Assembly (NCBI GenBank): GCA_039029315.1 | Contig: JBCCGK010000068.1 | Span: 1-64,000, forward strand | DNA length: 64,000 nucleotides | DNA from: JBCCCJ01 sp039029315 | GTDB lineage: Bacteria > Bacteroidota > Bacteroidia > J057 | Direction of reading: 5' to 3' | In this document: piece by piece, positions 26,353-35,747 of the stretch | How positions within the stretch are numbered: position 1 is the first letter of the stretch | How the letters are laid out: the number at the start of each line of letters is the position of its first letter | Notes under the pieces: model-generated | Told to the model about the DNA's origin: nothing | The model's input: only the letters and a program-made list of their open reading frames with translations | Databases searched by the model: none | Program-made: the position numbers and the translations under genes

Positions 26353-29313
26353 ATGAAAAGACGATACGTATTCCTCTTCAGTGTATGTCTATTGTTTTCG
26401 CTTACTGTTGTTTTTGCTCAATCTGCCATTTCGCCAGACAGTAGCCAGATTGCTGAGTTGACCGCCCTCTATGAGCAAGCGGGAAATCTGGTTCATACAG
26501 AAAGATATGATTCTGCGATTCTGATGGGGCAGGAATTAGTTCGACAAAGTATTGAATGGAATTCTCCAGCCCATGAAGTGCTTGGTTATGTTGCCCTTGC
26601 AGGCAGTTCAGAAGGAATCGGAGATCGGGAAGCTTTTTTCCAGTATGCCGAAAAGGCTCAGAAGATTGCTTTGGAGAACCTTCCCCCAACACATCCTCAA
26701 TATGGAGCTGGACTGAACATATATAGCAATGCCTTGAACGGTCGAGGGGATTATTCACAAGCGATTCAGAACTATGAGCGGATTCTAGATGCAGGAGGGG
26801 TCGAGGGAGAATTTGAAGAAGGAATTATTTATACAAATTTGGCCGCATCCTATGCTCTCCAGGGAGATCATGAGACTGGCTTGCGCATGTATGAACAATC
26901 CCAAAAGTTTTTGGATGCCTATCTGGGGAGGGAGGATGTGCCGCCCCCCGACCTTTATGCACAATCGATCTTGATAGAAGTTCACTACCAACTCGGATGG
27001 TGCTATGGAAAGGTTGGGGACAAGGAAACGTCCACATCCTATATAAGGGAGAGTATTCGTCGGCTGCAGGCTTTGGGTGAACAATATTTTGCGCAAACCC
27101 TCAATGTTTATTTCAGGACACTTGCGATGACCTTTGTGGACTTGAAGCAGCCCGATAGCGTGGCGAAATACCTCCAGGCTCATCATGATTTAGAACAGCG
27201 GTATCCGCTTCATTTTCCAGAATATATAAAAATGACTGAGGCGGAGTATTCCAACATGCAGGGAGAGCTGAATCGAGCTGTTCAACAATACCAGCAAGCC
27301 GCTGCCTATCAGGTCCAATTCAATAGGAGACCGACCAACCAGGCTCAATCCCTTCGCGATCTCGCTCGGGCCCAGCTAAAAGTAGGAGATCTTGAGGCTG
27401 CCTTTCTTAGCTGTGAGAAGGGCCTTGAAGTGCTGACAAGGGCTTTTCCCTCTGATACACCTGTCTTCCCCGCTGTAGATGAGATTGTCTATCCTCTTGA
27501 GATGATCTCTCTATTGCGATTAAAAGGAGAACTTCAGGAAGAACTCGCCCGACAAACCGATGGGAATCCCTCAACCTATGATCAGGAAGCACTGAATACC
27601 TATGAATTGGCTGCAAAATTGGCTAGTTCGATCCGTAGAAGGTTTTTTGCCGAAGGGTCGAAATTGCGACTTTCCCGCCAATTCATATCCATGTATGAAG
27701 GTGGTATTCAAACAGCATTGCGCCTGTATGAGCGATCACAGGACCCTGCTTATCTTGCACAGGCATTTTCTTTTGCTGAAAAGGGAAAAGCTGTGGTCCT
27801 GTATGAGTCCCTTCAACAATCTGCTGCGCGAAAAAGTCTGGTTCCGGATTCTTTGCTGTTGCGTGAGAGGACTCTCAAGCGAGACATTGCCTATTACAAA
27901 ACACAAATTTTTGAAACCAGGTGGAAAGGGGATGCCGGAGATTCTGTGGAACTTGATACATGGGAACAAAAGCTATTTGATTTGGAAGGAGCCTATCAAC
28001 GACTCCTAAAACAACTGGAAGAAGACTATCCAAGCTATCATACTGCCAAATACAAGGAGCAGTTGCTCACCCTTTCTCAATTTCAGGCCCTGCTCCCCAA
28101 TGATCAGACAGCCGCAATCGAATATTTTCAGGGAGATAGTATGTTGTATGTATTTGTGGTAAGCAAATCAGAAATCCATATCCTTACCATCGGCAAGTTG
28201 GAGGAAACTCGAGAAAGTCTGAATCGCTTTCAACTCATGTTGACAGACATAAAGCCGATCATTGGGCAAGGGGTCAATACGTCTTATCATCGCGAGTTTG
28301 CGAATCAGAGCTATTTGCTTTACCAACACTTATTACAAGCGGCAATCGACACTCTATCGATTGATCCAACTCACATAATTCTCATTCCAGATGGGATATT
28401 GTATCATCTTCCATTCGAAGTGCTCTTATCAGCCCCAGTACCGGAAAGTCAATTGAGTTTTGACTTATTTCCATTTCTCCTTACTGACTATGTGTGCTCT
28501 TATGAATATTCAGCTTCTCTCTATGCACAATCTCTACAGACCGAGCCCACAGCTCCCAAGCTTTTTGGAGGATTCGCACCCAAGTATGGACAAGATGGAA
28601 TCCCTGATATCCTCCCAAGCAGATTGGCTACCACGAGAGAAAATCTGACTCCCTTATTTCATACCCAACAAGAGGTGCAGCACATTCAGAATATCCTTGG
28701 AGGTGATCTGTTTCTGGGAACAGATGCTTCCATTGCCAGCTTTCAGTCCAAGGCAGATTCCTATCAGATTTTGCACCTGGCCATGCATGCATTAGGCGAA
28801 GATTCGTACCCAGAATATAGTTCTCTTGTATTTTCTAGCCCGGAAATAGACTCAGTCCAACCTGCTGCTCTGTTATATGCTTCGGAAATCGAACGAATGG
28901 AGTTACAGGCAGATCTTGCTGTATTAAGTGCTTGTAATACAGGGGCAGGGGAGTGGGTCCGTGGAGGCGGGGTGATAAGTTTGGGCAGGGCTTTTCGATC
29001 AGCGGGATGTGCCAATGTGCTGATGAGTCTCTGGCAAGCCGATGACAAGGCGACCTCTGTCATCATGCAACAATTCTACAAGGAACTAAAACAAGGCAAG
29101 ACGCAAGCTCAGGCGTTACAGGCGGCAAAGATCTTCTACATACAGGAAAACCATCACACCTCTCATCCTTATTTCTGGGGGGGATTTGTTCTTTCTGGCG
29201 CCGACCGATCCCTTCATATGCAGAGAGGAAAAGGATGGGTCATAGGAGGTGTGTTAGTCTTACTTCTGGGAATCGTGTTTTTGTTCATTCGGTCGAGAAA
29301 GACAGAGACGTAA
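26353..29313 (+). CDS. CHAT-domain caspase-like protease with TPR repeats and C-terminal membrane helix
   Basis: A 986-residue protein with a signal peptide (about 1-23, ending FAQ). Residues about 30-420 are tetratricopeptide-type helical pairs (AGNLVHTERYDSAILMG, YTNLAASYALQGDHETGLRMY and others), followed by a coiled-coil linker. The C-terminal CHAT domain has the caspase-type dyad His-812 (LHLAMHA) and Cys-861 (LSACNTGAG), with conserved SLGRAFRSAG, SLWQ and HPYFWGGFVLSG. A single membrane helix near the C-terminus (VIGGVLVLLLGIVFLFI) with a basic tail would anchor it, placing the protease in the periplasm. Start at 26353 (MKRRYVF) chosen for the signal peptide. CHAT peptidases process partner proteins in known systems; no partner is evident here unless it is the upstream subtilase. 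Confidence 0.85.
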   Translation: MKRRYVFLFSVCLLFSLTVVFAQSAISPDSSQIAELTALYEQAGNLVHTERYDSAILMGQELVRQSIEWNSPAHEVLGYVALAGSSEGIGDREAFFQYAEKAQKIALENLPPTHPQYGAGLNIYSNALNGRGDYSQAIQNYERILDAGGVEGEFEEGIIYTNLAASYALQGDHETGLRMYEQSQKFLDAYLGREDVPPPDLYAQSILIEVHYQLGWCYGKVGDKETSTSYIRESIRRLQALGEQYFAQTLNVYFRTLAMTFVDLKQPDSVAKYLQAHHDLEQRYPLHFPEYIKMTEAEYSNMQGELNRAVQQYQQAAAYQVQFNRRPTNQAQSLRDLARAQLKVGDLEAAFLSCEKGLEVLTRAFPSDTPVFPAVDEIVYPLEMISLLRLKGELQEELARQTDGNPSTYDQEALNTYELAAKLASSIRRRFFAEGSKLRLSRQFISMYEGGIQTALRLYERSQDPAYLAQAFSFAEKGKAVVLYESLQQSAARKSLVPDSLLLRERTLKRDIAYYKTQIFETRWKGDAGDSVELDTWEQKLFDLEGAYQRLLKQLEEDYPSYHTAKYKEQLLTLSQFQALLPNDQTAAIEYFQGDSMLYVFVVSKSEIHILTIGKLEETRESLNRFQLMLTDIKPIIGQGVNTSYHREFANQSYLLYQHLLQAAIDTLSIDPTHIILIPDGILYHLPFEVLLSAPVPESQLSFDLFPFLLTDYVCSYEYSASLYAQSLQTEPTAPKLFGGFAPKYGQDGIPDILPSRLATTRENLTPLFHTQQEVQHIQNILGGDLFLGTDASIASFQSKADSYQILHLAMHALGEDSYPEYSSLVFSSPEIDSVQPAALLYASEIERMELQADLAVLSACNTGAGEWVRGGGVISLGRAFRSAGCANVLMSLWQADDKATSVIMQQFYKELKQGKTQAQALQAAKIFYIQENHHTSHPYFWGGFVLSGADRSLHMQRGKGWVIGGVLVLLLGIVFLFIRSRKTET

Positions 29314-29694
29314 CTGTCTTTTGAGCCAGATCCCTGAAAGCAATCCCTCTGGCTAATTGCGAATATGTTGATTCTGCACCAGGATTGCCTGAGACAGAGC
29401 AATTGAAAAATAAGGAAATACAGCAAATCAGAGGGATCTTTCTTGCGGATTCTGTCCTTGCCCAGATATGTTACTCTTTTCCTGTTCTTATTTGAAAAAA
29501 TTACGATTATTAACATCAACAAAGTCCGGGATTCCGCTGACAGGAGTTATGTGAGATGTACAATCAGGAGGAGGCTCCGTCACCTTGGGATTGATCCATA
29601 GGACTTTTTGGACCTCCAAGGCCACTTGCTTAGGACCTCAATACGATTGTCAAGACATATTGTTAATCGTCCAATTGCTTCAATTAAAAACGCT
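29314..29694. other. Intergenic region before the desaturase
   Basis: No gene supported. A weak dyad (AGCCAGA ... TCTGGCT, about 29328-29354) just after the CHAT gene could be a terminator. The rest presumably holds the desaturase promoter. An in-frame upstream ATG at 29608 exists, but its extension does not look like a desaturase N-terminus. Confidence 0.35.
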
Positions 29695-30723
29695 ATGTCA
29701 TCCTCATTGCTTTCTGATAAGCAGGAAATCCACCTAACTGAAGAACTCGAACAGGCATTGCCTTTATCTCGAAAACTGGTTCCCAAAGAATTGTTGTTGG
29801 CACCGAAGCGATCTGTTTTATTACAGAATGCCTTGACTGATTGGGCGTGTATTCTGCTCTTCTGGATAGGAATGAGTGTAACTCCTACCTGGACTTATCC
29901 GATGTGGGCTGCACTTGTGGCAAGTCGGGTCCATGCGTTTGGGGCTATTCTTCATGATTTGATACATATGCCATTGAGAAAAAAAACAATGTCCATCAGG
30001 CTGATCGAACTCCTCACAGGCTATCCCATTGGAAGTACCCTAAATGCCATGCGATATCATCATTTGAGACATCATAAGGATAGTGGGATGCAGACAGATC
30101 CATATTTTAAGAAAGGCATAAAACGACAACCACTCCTATTCATGTTTTATACCCTTCGAGGGATGATTTTGATCCTGTTTTGGATTATTCGCTCTGCATA
30201 TGGGACACTGGCCTACTACCTCCCCGAAATGCGAAATAGTTACGGCAGAATTTTCTTGCAAGATAGAAGCGGTAGGGATCTGACACATAGCGAGGAAGTA
30301 ATCCAATGCGCATCAGAGGAAAGATGGTTATTGCTGTTTCATCTCCTCATATCGGGAGGCGTATGCCTGTTGTTCCCAAGGCAGTGGGTGTTTGGCTATT
30401 TGATTCCACTGTTAATTACAGGATTACTGGCAGGCTATCGACTCCTGCTGGAACACAATTATGAAGCGACAACAGACAGGAAGCTAGAAACAATTATTCA
30501 GTCTACTCATGACCATCATCTGCAAGGGATTGGGGCTTTCTTTCTGGCTCCCCGGAATATTGGGTATCATATTGTCCATCATCTTCATCCACAAGTAGCC
30601 TGGTATCACCTTCCCAACCTCAGAAAGTGGTATGTGAAGCAGTATCCCCACCTATATCCCGAGGTGAAGAAAAACCGCATCCTCCGAGCTTTTTTGCAAA
30701 GATTCCATCAGATATTTGGTTGA
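29695..30723 (+). CDS. Membrane fatty acid desaturase family protein
   Basis: A 342-residue di-iron membrane enzyme. The three histidine boxes of the desaturase/hydroxylase superfamily are visible: HDLIH (87-91), HHLRHH (122-127) and HIVHH (292-296), plus an extra STHDHHLQG shortly before the third. Hydrophobic segments around residues 50-85 and 140-165, and again before the third box, fit the usual four-helix topology. The substrate cannot be told from sequence: an acyl lipid desaturase or a carotenoid/ketolase-like hydroxylase are both possible. I chose the start at 29695 (MSSSLLSDKQE); the ORF extends upstream without family features. It lies 103 bp before the FAD oxidase gene and may be transcribed separately. 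Confidence 0.8.
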   Translation: MSSSLLSDKQEIHLTEELEQALPLSRKLVPKELLLAPKRSVLLQNALTDWACILLFWIGMSVTPTWTYPMWAALVASRVHAFGAILHDLIHMPLRKKTMSIRLIELLTGYPIGSTLNAMRYHHLRHHKDSGMQTDPYFKKGIKRQPLLFMFYTLRGMILILFWIIRSAYGTLAYYLPEMRNSYGRIFLQDRSGRDLTHSEEVIQCASEERWLLLFHLLISGGVCLLFPRQWVFGYLIPLLITGLLAGYRLLLEHNYEATTDRKLETIIQSTHDHHLQGIGAFFLAPRNIGYHIVHHLHPQVAWYHLPNLRKWYVKQYPHLYPEVKKNRILRAFLQRFHQIFG

Positions 30724-30826
30724 GATATATCTGAGAGTCGGTTTTCAGAGGGGCAAACTCTTTCCTGCTTCACGGATTGGTAGGACCTGAGTTGACCTGC
30801 AAAGGATTTTTGTTTTCCTTACTCTC

Positions 30827-32080
30827 ATGAAGAGAAGATCATTTATCAAAAAGGGGATAGGACTTGCGGCCTCTGCTTCAGCACTTGGAGCAGCAAAGCC
30901 CTTGAAAGGCTTAGAGAGTTTGTATCAAGCGCCAGAGAAATCATCTGAGATTCTGGTCATAGGGGCAGGAATATTTGGGGTGTGGACAGCCTTCTACCTA
31001 CAGGAATTGGGTGCCAAGGTCAGTTTGGTGGATGCGTATGGACCGGGGAATTCCAGAGCGAGTTCTGGGGGAGAGAGTCGAATTTTGAGATCGGATTATG
31101 GAGGGAAACTGATGTATTCCCGTCTGAATGTCCGCGCATATGAATTGTGGAACAGCTGGCAAGAGAGTTGGGGAAGAAATATCATGTATCCTACCGGAAG
31201 GTTGAAAATGGGGGATGACAGCTTGAAACAGAAAGCACTGAAAGAACGGGCAAGCCTTCAATCTCTTGGGGTAGAATCAGACATTCTGAACCAAAAAGAA
31301 ATTAGATATCGTTGGCCGCAGATCAATGCTGAAGGATTAGAGGCTGGTGTATATTATCCTGGCGGGAAAGGCGGAAGTACGCTCATGGCTAGAGAAGCAA
31401 TACAGTTGGTCGCAGAACAATTTGTCAGGAAGGGGGGAACACTTATCCTGGGAAAAGCACGGCCGGGGACATCCGCTTCGGGTGAAATGAGTCAGCTGCT
31501 GGTCAATGAGACTGACCAACTCAGCGCGGACACCTATATATTTGCCTGTGGTCCCTGGATGCCCAGACTTTTTCCTGATATATTTCTTCCTAGAATCAAG
31601 GTGGTTCGCAGAGATGTCCTCTTTGTTGGGATTCCGGCAGGAGATGATCGTTTCAGTTATCCCCGTTTTCCGGTTTGGAGTTTTAGCAATCCTGAGGATG
31701 CGCGCTACTATGGTGTGCCTGATCTCCGCGGCAGAGGCCTGAAAGTGGCCCCCTGGCCAGACAACAATGGAATCGATCTGGATCGCGATGATCGGATTGT
31801 CAATATGTATGAACTCAAACGGGTACATGAATTTGTTGCCAAACGCTTTCCTGGCTTGAAGGAGCAACCCATTCTGGAAACACGTGTGTGTCAATTGAGT
31901 TTTAGCGCAGAGGAAGACTTTATCATTGACCGCCATCCAGCAATGTCCAATGTCTGGTTTGCCTGTGCTGGTTCTGGTCATGCCTTCAAACATGGCCCTG
32001 CGCTTGGTGAATACATTGCCAGGAGAATTTATGCTGGAGAACAATTCCCTGAATATGACGAGGCATTCAAACTTCGCTAG
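30827..32080 (+). CDS. Tat-exported FAD-dependent amine oxidase (sarcosine/N-methyltryptophan oxidase type)
   Basis: A 417-residue DAO-family flavoenzyme. It starts with a twin-arginine signal (MKRRSFIKKGIGLAAS), so it is probably folded with cofactor in the cytoplasm and exported by Tat. The Rossmann motif is VIGAGIFGVWTA followed by VDAYGPGNSRASSGGESR, as in monomeric sarcosine oxidase. Cys-355 (VCQLS) aligns with the cysteine that binds FAD covalently in MSOX, followed by FIIDRHP and AGSGHAFKHGPALGE. It should oxidise a small N-methylated or secondary amine, giving H2O2. It sits 130 bp before pcaD, so a link to the protocatechuate genes is possible but unproven; an aromatic amine substrate would be one way to connect them. 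Confidence 0.85.
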   Translation: MKRRSFIKKGIGLAASASALGAAKPLKGLESLYQAPEKSSEILVIGAGIFGVWTAFYLQELGAKVSLVDAYGPGNSRASSGGESRILRSDYGGKLMYSRLNVRAYELWNSWQESWGRNIMYPTGRLKMGDDSLKQKALKERASLQSLGVESDILNQKEIRYRWPQINAEGLEAGVYYPGGKGGSTLMAREAIQLVAEQFVRKGGTLILGKARPGTSASGEMSQLLVNETDQLSADTYIFACGPWMPRLFPDIFLPRIKVVRRDVLFVGIPAGDDRFSYPRFPVWSFSNPEDARYYGVPDLRGRGLKVAPWPDNNGIDLDRDDRIVNMYELKRVHEFVAKRFPGLKEQPILETRVCQLSFSAEEDFIIDRHPAMSNVWFACAGSGHAFKHGPALGEYIARRIYAGEQFPEYDEAFKLR

Positions 32081-32210
32081 TATGATAGTTTTTTTGGAAA
32101 TGAATACCCGTCGGGAAGGTTTTTGATCTCACCTGAATTCCTGATACACCATGTTTTCTTCTGCCGCTCCTCAACAGATTCTTATATTTGCTGGAAATTC
32201 TCATTCGCTT

Positions 32211-32990
32211 ATGCCATTTGCAAATGTTCATCAGCAGACCCTCCACTATGCGCACCTCCAGCATGACGACAAACCACATCTGATTCTTATCAATTCTCTG
32301 GGCACAAATTTGTTGATTTGGAGTCAACTTATCTCATTGCTGTCTGATCAATTCCAGCTTCTCCTTCATGACAAACGTGGCCATGGACTCTCTCTCCTCA
32401 GCCAGCACCAGCCGACGATAGATGACTATGCAGATGATGTGATTGGCTTAATGGATCATTGTGGAATCTCCTCTGCACATGTTTTGGGCTTGTCAATTGG
32501 AGGACTGATCACCTACAGTCTGGCCAGCAGATATCCCGATAGATGCGATAAATTAATCTTCAGCAACACAGGGGCACAAATCGGTACCCTGGAAGGATGG
32601 GAGGAACGAATTGAGGCCATCAGGGAAGGTGGGTTAAGTGGTATGGGGGAAGGCATCATTCAAAGATGGTTGTCTGATTCCTACGCCAAAAATAATCCAC
32701 ATGCAGCCAAAGGCTACCAAAAAATGCTGGAGATGACTGAACAAGAAGGGTATATGCATGCCTGTAGGGCCATTGGAATGGCAGATTTTCGTGAAGCTGC
32801 CAAGGCGATTCAACATCCAAGCATGTTCATGGTAGGATCAGAAGATATCGGTACCACTCCGGATTTTGTGAAAGAGCAGGCCGCAATGATCTCGGGTGCA
32901 CGCTATCATGAAATCTCAGGGGTTGCCCATTTGCCGTGTCTAGAAGCTCCAGAAGAAGTCGCACTATTGATTCAACAATTTCTCATATGA
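32211..32990 (+). CDS. pcaD: 3-oxoadipate enol-lactonase
   Basis: A 259-residue alpha/beta hydrolase that opens 3-oxoadipate enol-lactone to 3-oxoadipate in the protocatechuate branch of the beta-ketoadipate pathway. It has the family N-terminal oxyanion region (LINSLGTNLLIW), DKRGHGLS, nucleophile Ser-95 in GLSIGG, and the C-terminal His in GVAHLPCLEAP. The start at 32211 (MPFANVH) gives the normal PcaD length; the ORF extends upstream without homology-like sequence. Its TGA overlaps the pcaC ATG by 4 bp, showing translational coupling. First gene of the pcaDCBF block. The neighbouring genes raise confidence over a generic hydrolase. Confidence 0.88.
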   Translation: MPFANVHQQTLHYAHLQHDDKPHLILINSLGTNLLIWSQLISLLSDQFQLLLHDKRGHGLSLLSQHQPTIDDYADDVIGLMDHCGISSAHVLGLSIGGLITYSLASRYPDRCDKLIFSNTGAQIGTLEGWEERIEAIREGGLSGMGEGIIQRWLSDSYAKNNPHAAKGYQKMLEMTEQEGYMHACRAIGMADFREAAKAIQHPSMFMVGSEDIGTTPDFVKEQAAMISGARYHEISGVAHLPCLEAPEEVALLIQQFLI

Positions 32991-33373
32991 TACAAGACAA
33001 AGAAGGATTTTCAAGGGGAATGCACACCCGACGGTCTGTGTTGGGAGATGCACATGTCGATCGGGCCGAGCAAAATAAAACAGCCTTTGACAAAGATTTT
33101 CAGGAATACATCGTACATACGGCCTGGAATGGCATCTGGTCTCGGCCTGGCTTGACCAAACGAGAGCGAAGTATGATCACCATTGCAATACTGGCCGTGC
33201 TAGGTCATGACGAAGAATTGGCCATGCATATCCGGGCGAGTCAGCAGACAGGCTGTAGTCCCGAAGATATCAAGGAAGTCTTGCTCCACATCGGTATATA
33301 TGCAGGGGTTCCTGTATCAAATGGAGCCTATAAGATCGCCAAAAAAATTCTGCAAGAATCGACAGATGTATAG
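32987..33373 (+). CDS. pcaC: 4-carboxymuconolactone decarboxylase
   Basis: A 128-residue protein of the CMD/AhpD-like family converting 4-carboxymuconolactone to 3-oxoadipate enol-lactone. Family features are visible: RRSVLGDAHVDRA near the start, FQEYIVHTAWNGIWSRPGLT, then HIRASQQTGCSPEDIKEVLL and IGIYAGVPVSNGAY. The ATG at 32987 overlaps the pcaD stop (ATGA); the stop overlaps the pcaB start by 8 bp. Here it is a stand-alone protein, not the PcaD-PcaC fusion (PcaL) found in some actinomycetes. Confidence 0.92.
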   Translation: MIQDKEGFSRGMHTRRSVLGDAHVDRAEQNKTAFDKDFQEYIVHTAWNGIWSRPGLTKRERSMITIAILAVLGHDEELAMHIRASQQTGCSPEDIKEVLLHIGIYAGVPVSNGAYKIAKKILQESTDV

Positions 33374-34520
33374 CCAATATTTGTCTGATGAGGAGGTTTC
33401 TGCTGCTATGTCTGATCAGGCATTCATTCACCAGTTTTGTTTGTTCGAATCCCAATTGGCAGTGGCGCAAGCAGCACTTGGAATCATTCCAGCATCTGCC
33501 TCTGATGAAATCCAAAAAGTTTTGATTCGTACCTCCATTCGAGCTGAAGAGATTCAGGCAAGCTTTCTCACCAACGGAATCCCGACCATCGGATTGTTGA
33601 ACCTGATCAAAAAACAACTGTCTGAGTCGAGCAAGCCCTATCTCCACTATAAGTGTACCAGCCAAGACGTCATAGATACAGCACATATGCTCATGTATCG
33701 AGCTGGCTTAGGGATTCTTGAGACAAGAATTCTCCACCTCCTCGATCTGACCCACGAACATATTCAGACTTATGGAAATCTCCCGCTCGTGGCACGAACG
33801 AGGAACCAGCAGGCTGGCCCCATTGTAGTAGGTGTCCGTCTGGTGAATTGGATGAATCCGCTGCTCACCTTATTGGAGCAACTCACATACATTCGGGACA
33901 CCTCCCTGAATCTACAATTTGCTGGTGCTTTTGGGACGAATGCTGCTCTGGGAGCACAGGCACATGCAGTCGCTATCCAATTGGCTGAAGCCTTGGAGCT
34001 TGGATATATAGGCAACTGGCATACCAACCGACTTCCACTCAAGAGCATTTCAGATTGGTTGGTTGGCTTGTCTGGCAGTGTTGGGAAAATTGCAAAGGAC
34101 ATTTTGTTCCTGTCGGCAAATGAAGTAGGAGAGATGAAAGAAGATGGAGAGGGAGGAGGCAAATCATCAGCCATGCCACATAAATCCAATCCCATTCTGA
34201 GTGAGGCGATTCTTGCGCTATCGATGGAAAATAGCATAGAGGCGATCAAAATCAACCAGGCCATGATGCATTTGGGAGAAAGAGATGGGGCTGCCTGGAT
34301 CATGGAATGGCGAGCGATGGTCAATCTCTTTGTCAATTCCGCCACCTGCCTGACCCATCTAGTGTCCATCATGAAGCGAATGGTCATCCATCAAGCAGGA
34401 ATCCGGCGGAATCTTAGGCTTATTCCTGCCATTTCTGCTCAACTTTCTGACTTGCCCCATAGCAATCACCAGCAAATAATTGATACCTTTATCGAAAAAA
34501 TAAAGAACCTTCATACATGA
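33366..34520 (+). CDS. pcaB: 3-carboxy-cis,cis-muconate cycloisomerase
   Basis: A 384-residue member of the fumarase/aspartase superfamily. The signature loop is clear (KSSAMPHKSNPILSEA, residues about 265-280), as is the N-terminal TSQDVIDTAHM block (about 98-108). In this context it cyclises 3-carboxymuconate to 4-carboxymuconolactone; sequence alone cannot exclude an adenylosuccinate-lyase-like activity, but the pca neighbours decide the call. The start at 33366 overlaps the pcaC stop (ATGTATAG, 8 bp). The ORF begins earlier but that part lies in the pcaC frame shadow. Its stop overlaps the pcaF start by 4 bp. Confidence 0.9.
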   Translation: MYSQYLSDEEVSAAMSDQAFIHQFCLFESQLAVAQAALGIIPASASDEIQKVLIRTSIRAEEIQASFLTNGIPTIGLLNLIKKQLSESSKPYLHYKCTSQDVIDTAHMLMYRAGLGILETRILHLLDLTHEHIQTYGNLPLVARTRNQQAGPIVVGVRLVNWMNPLLTLLEQLTYIRDTSLNLQFAGAFGTNAALGAQAHAVAIQLAEALELGYIGNWHTNRLPLKSISDWLVGLSGSVGKIAKDILFLSANEVGEMKEDGEGGGKSSAMPHKSNPILSEAILALSMENSIEAIKINQAMMHLGERDGAAWIMEWRAMVNLFVNSATCLTHLVSIMKRMVIHQAGIRRNLRLIPAISAQLSDLPHSNHQQIIDTFIEKIKNLHT

Positions 34521-35722
34521 AAGAAGCATATATCGTAGATGGTTTGCGAACAGCTTTTGGCAAATTCAGAGGCTCGCTTTCCTCGATAAGAACAGACGAT
34601 TTATTGGCCCATGTCATCAGGGGGCTGACTAGCAGGAATCCTACTATTCCTTTGGAGGCATATGATGATGTGATCATCGGATGTGCCAATCAAGCAGGAG
34701 AAGACAATCGGAATGTTGCCAGGATGAGCCTATTGCTAGCTGGACTTCCATGGTCAGTTCCTGGAGAGACAATCAATCGACTGTGTTCTTCTGGTTTGTC
34801 CGCAGTGGTTCATGCCAATCGAGCCATCAAGGCTGGAGAAGGGGAGCTGTTCATCAGTGGTGGAGTGGAACATATGACGCGCGGCCCTTTGGCTATGTCG
34901 AAGTCGGCACGTCCATTTGGAGGAGATGTAAAGGTATATGATACGAGTTTTGGGTGGCGATTCATCAATCCCAAAATGGCGAATTTGTATGGCACAGAAG
35001 CAATGGGGAATACGGCGGAAAATCTTGCGGAAATGTTTGAGATCAAGCGAGAGGATCAGGACGCTTTTGCCTATTGGTCCCAAATGAAAGCCTCAATCGC
35101 TCAGAAGAATGGGAGGCTAGCCAAAGAAATTATTCCGATTGAGATTCCGAGGAGAAAGCAGGCAGCATTGGTGTTCGATCAGGATGAATTTATCCGGCAC
35201 GAAACCAGCATGGAAGCGTTGGCAAAATTGAGAACAGTTTTCAAGTCCGAAGGAACCGTAACCGCGGGCAATGCAAGCGGCCTCAACGATGGTGCTGGAG
35301 CCGTAATCGTTGCTTCTGAGGATGCTCTCAAACAATATGATCTCACTCCGCTCGCGAGGATCGTCAGCTCAGCAGTGGTCGGTGTGGAACCCCGAATCAT
35401 GGGCATTGGTCCGGTAACGGCTACACAGAAAGCTCTGAAGCGGGCAGGACTCCAATTATCGGACATTGGGGTGATCGAATTGAATGAAGCCTTTGCGGCT
35501 CAATGCTTGGCAGTGATGCGCAATTTGGGGTTGGATGACAAAGATGAACGGGTCAATCCGAATGGAGGAGCGATTGCGATTGGACATCCATTGGGGGTGT
35601 CTGGAACCCGGATTACCCATAGTCTGGCCCTGGAACTACACGAAAAAAATGAACAATTTGGGGTGGCAACTTTGTGTGTGGGGGTAGGACAAGGATATGC
35701 CTTAGTTCTCGAAAAGGTATAG
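34517..35722 (+). CDS. pcaF: 3-oxoadipyl-CoA thiolase
   Basis: A 401-residue thiolase with the typical VDGLRTAFGKFRGSLS N-terminus, acyl-accepting Cys-90 (NRLCSSGL), NPNGGAIAIGHPLGVSG and C-terminal CVGVGQG. In the pathway it splits 3-oxoadipyl-CoA to succinyl-CoA and acetyl-CoA. Length and motifs also fit acetyl-CoA acetyltransferase; the operon position after pcaB supports PcaF. The CoA-transferase genes pcaIJ are not in the window, so activation of 3-oxoadipate must be encoded elsewhere. The ATGA overlap with pcaB again indicates coupling. Confidence 0.88.
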   Translation: MKEAYIVDGLRTAFGKFRGSLSSIRTDDLLAHVIRGLTSRNPTIPLEAYDDVIIGCANQAGEDNRNVARMSLLLAGLPWSVPGETINRLCSSGLSAVVHANRAIKAGEGELFISGGVEHMTRGPLAMSKSARPFGGDVKVYDTSFGWRFINPKMANLYGTEAMGNTAENLAEMFEIKREDQDAFAYWSQMKASIAQKNGRLAKEIIPIEIPRRKQAALVFDQDEFIRHETSMEALAKLRTVFKSEGTVTAGNASGLNDGAGAVIVASEDALKQYDLTPLARIVSSAVVGVEPRIMGIGPVTATQKALKRAGLQLSDIGVIELNEAFAAQCLAVMRNLGLDDKDERVNPNGGAIAIGHPLGVSGTRITHSLALELHEKNEQFGVATLCVGVGQGYALVLEKV

Positions 35723-35747
35723 GGGTTTATGTAAATGACTGCTGTTC

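Noticed and set aside
31337..32044. A 235-codon antisense frame in the FAD oxidase gene, and one at 33770-34387 in pcaB
   Set aside because: Both lie opposite conserved catalytic motifs of real genes.
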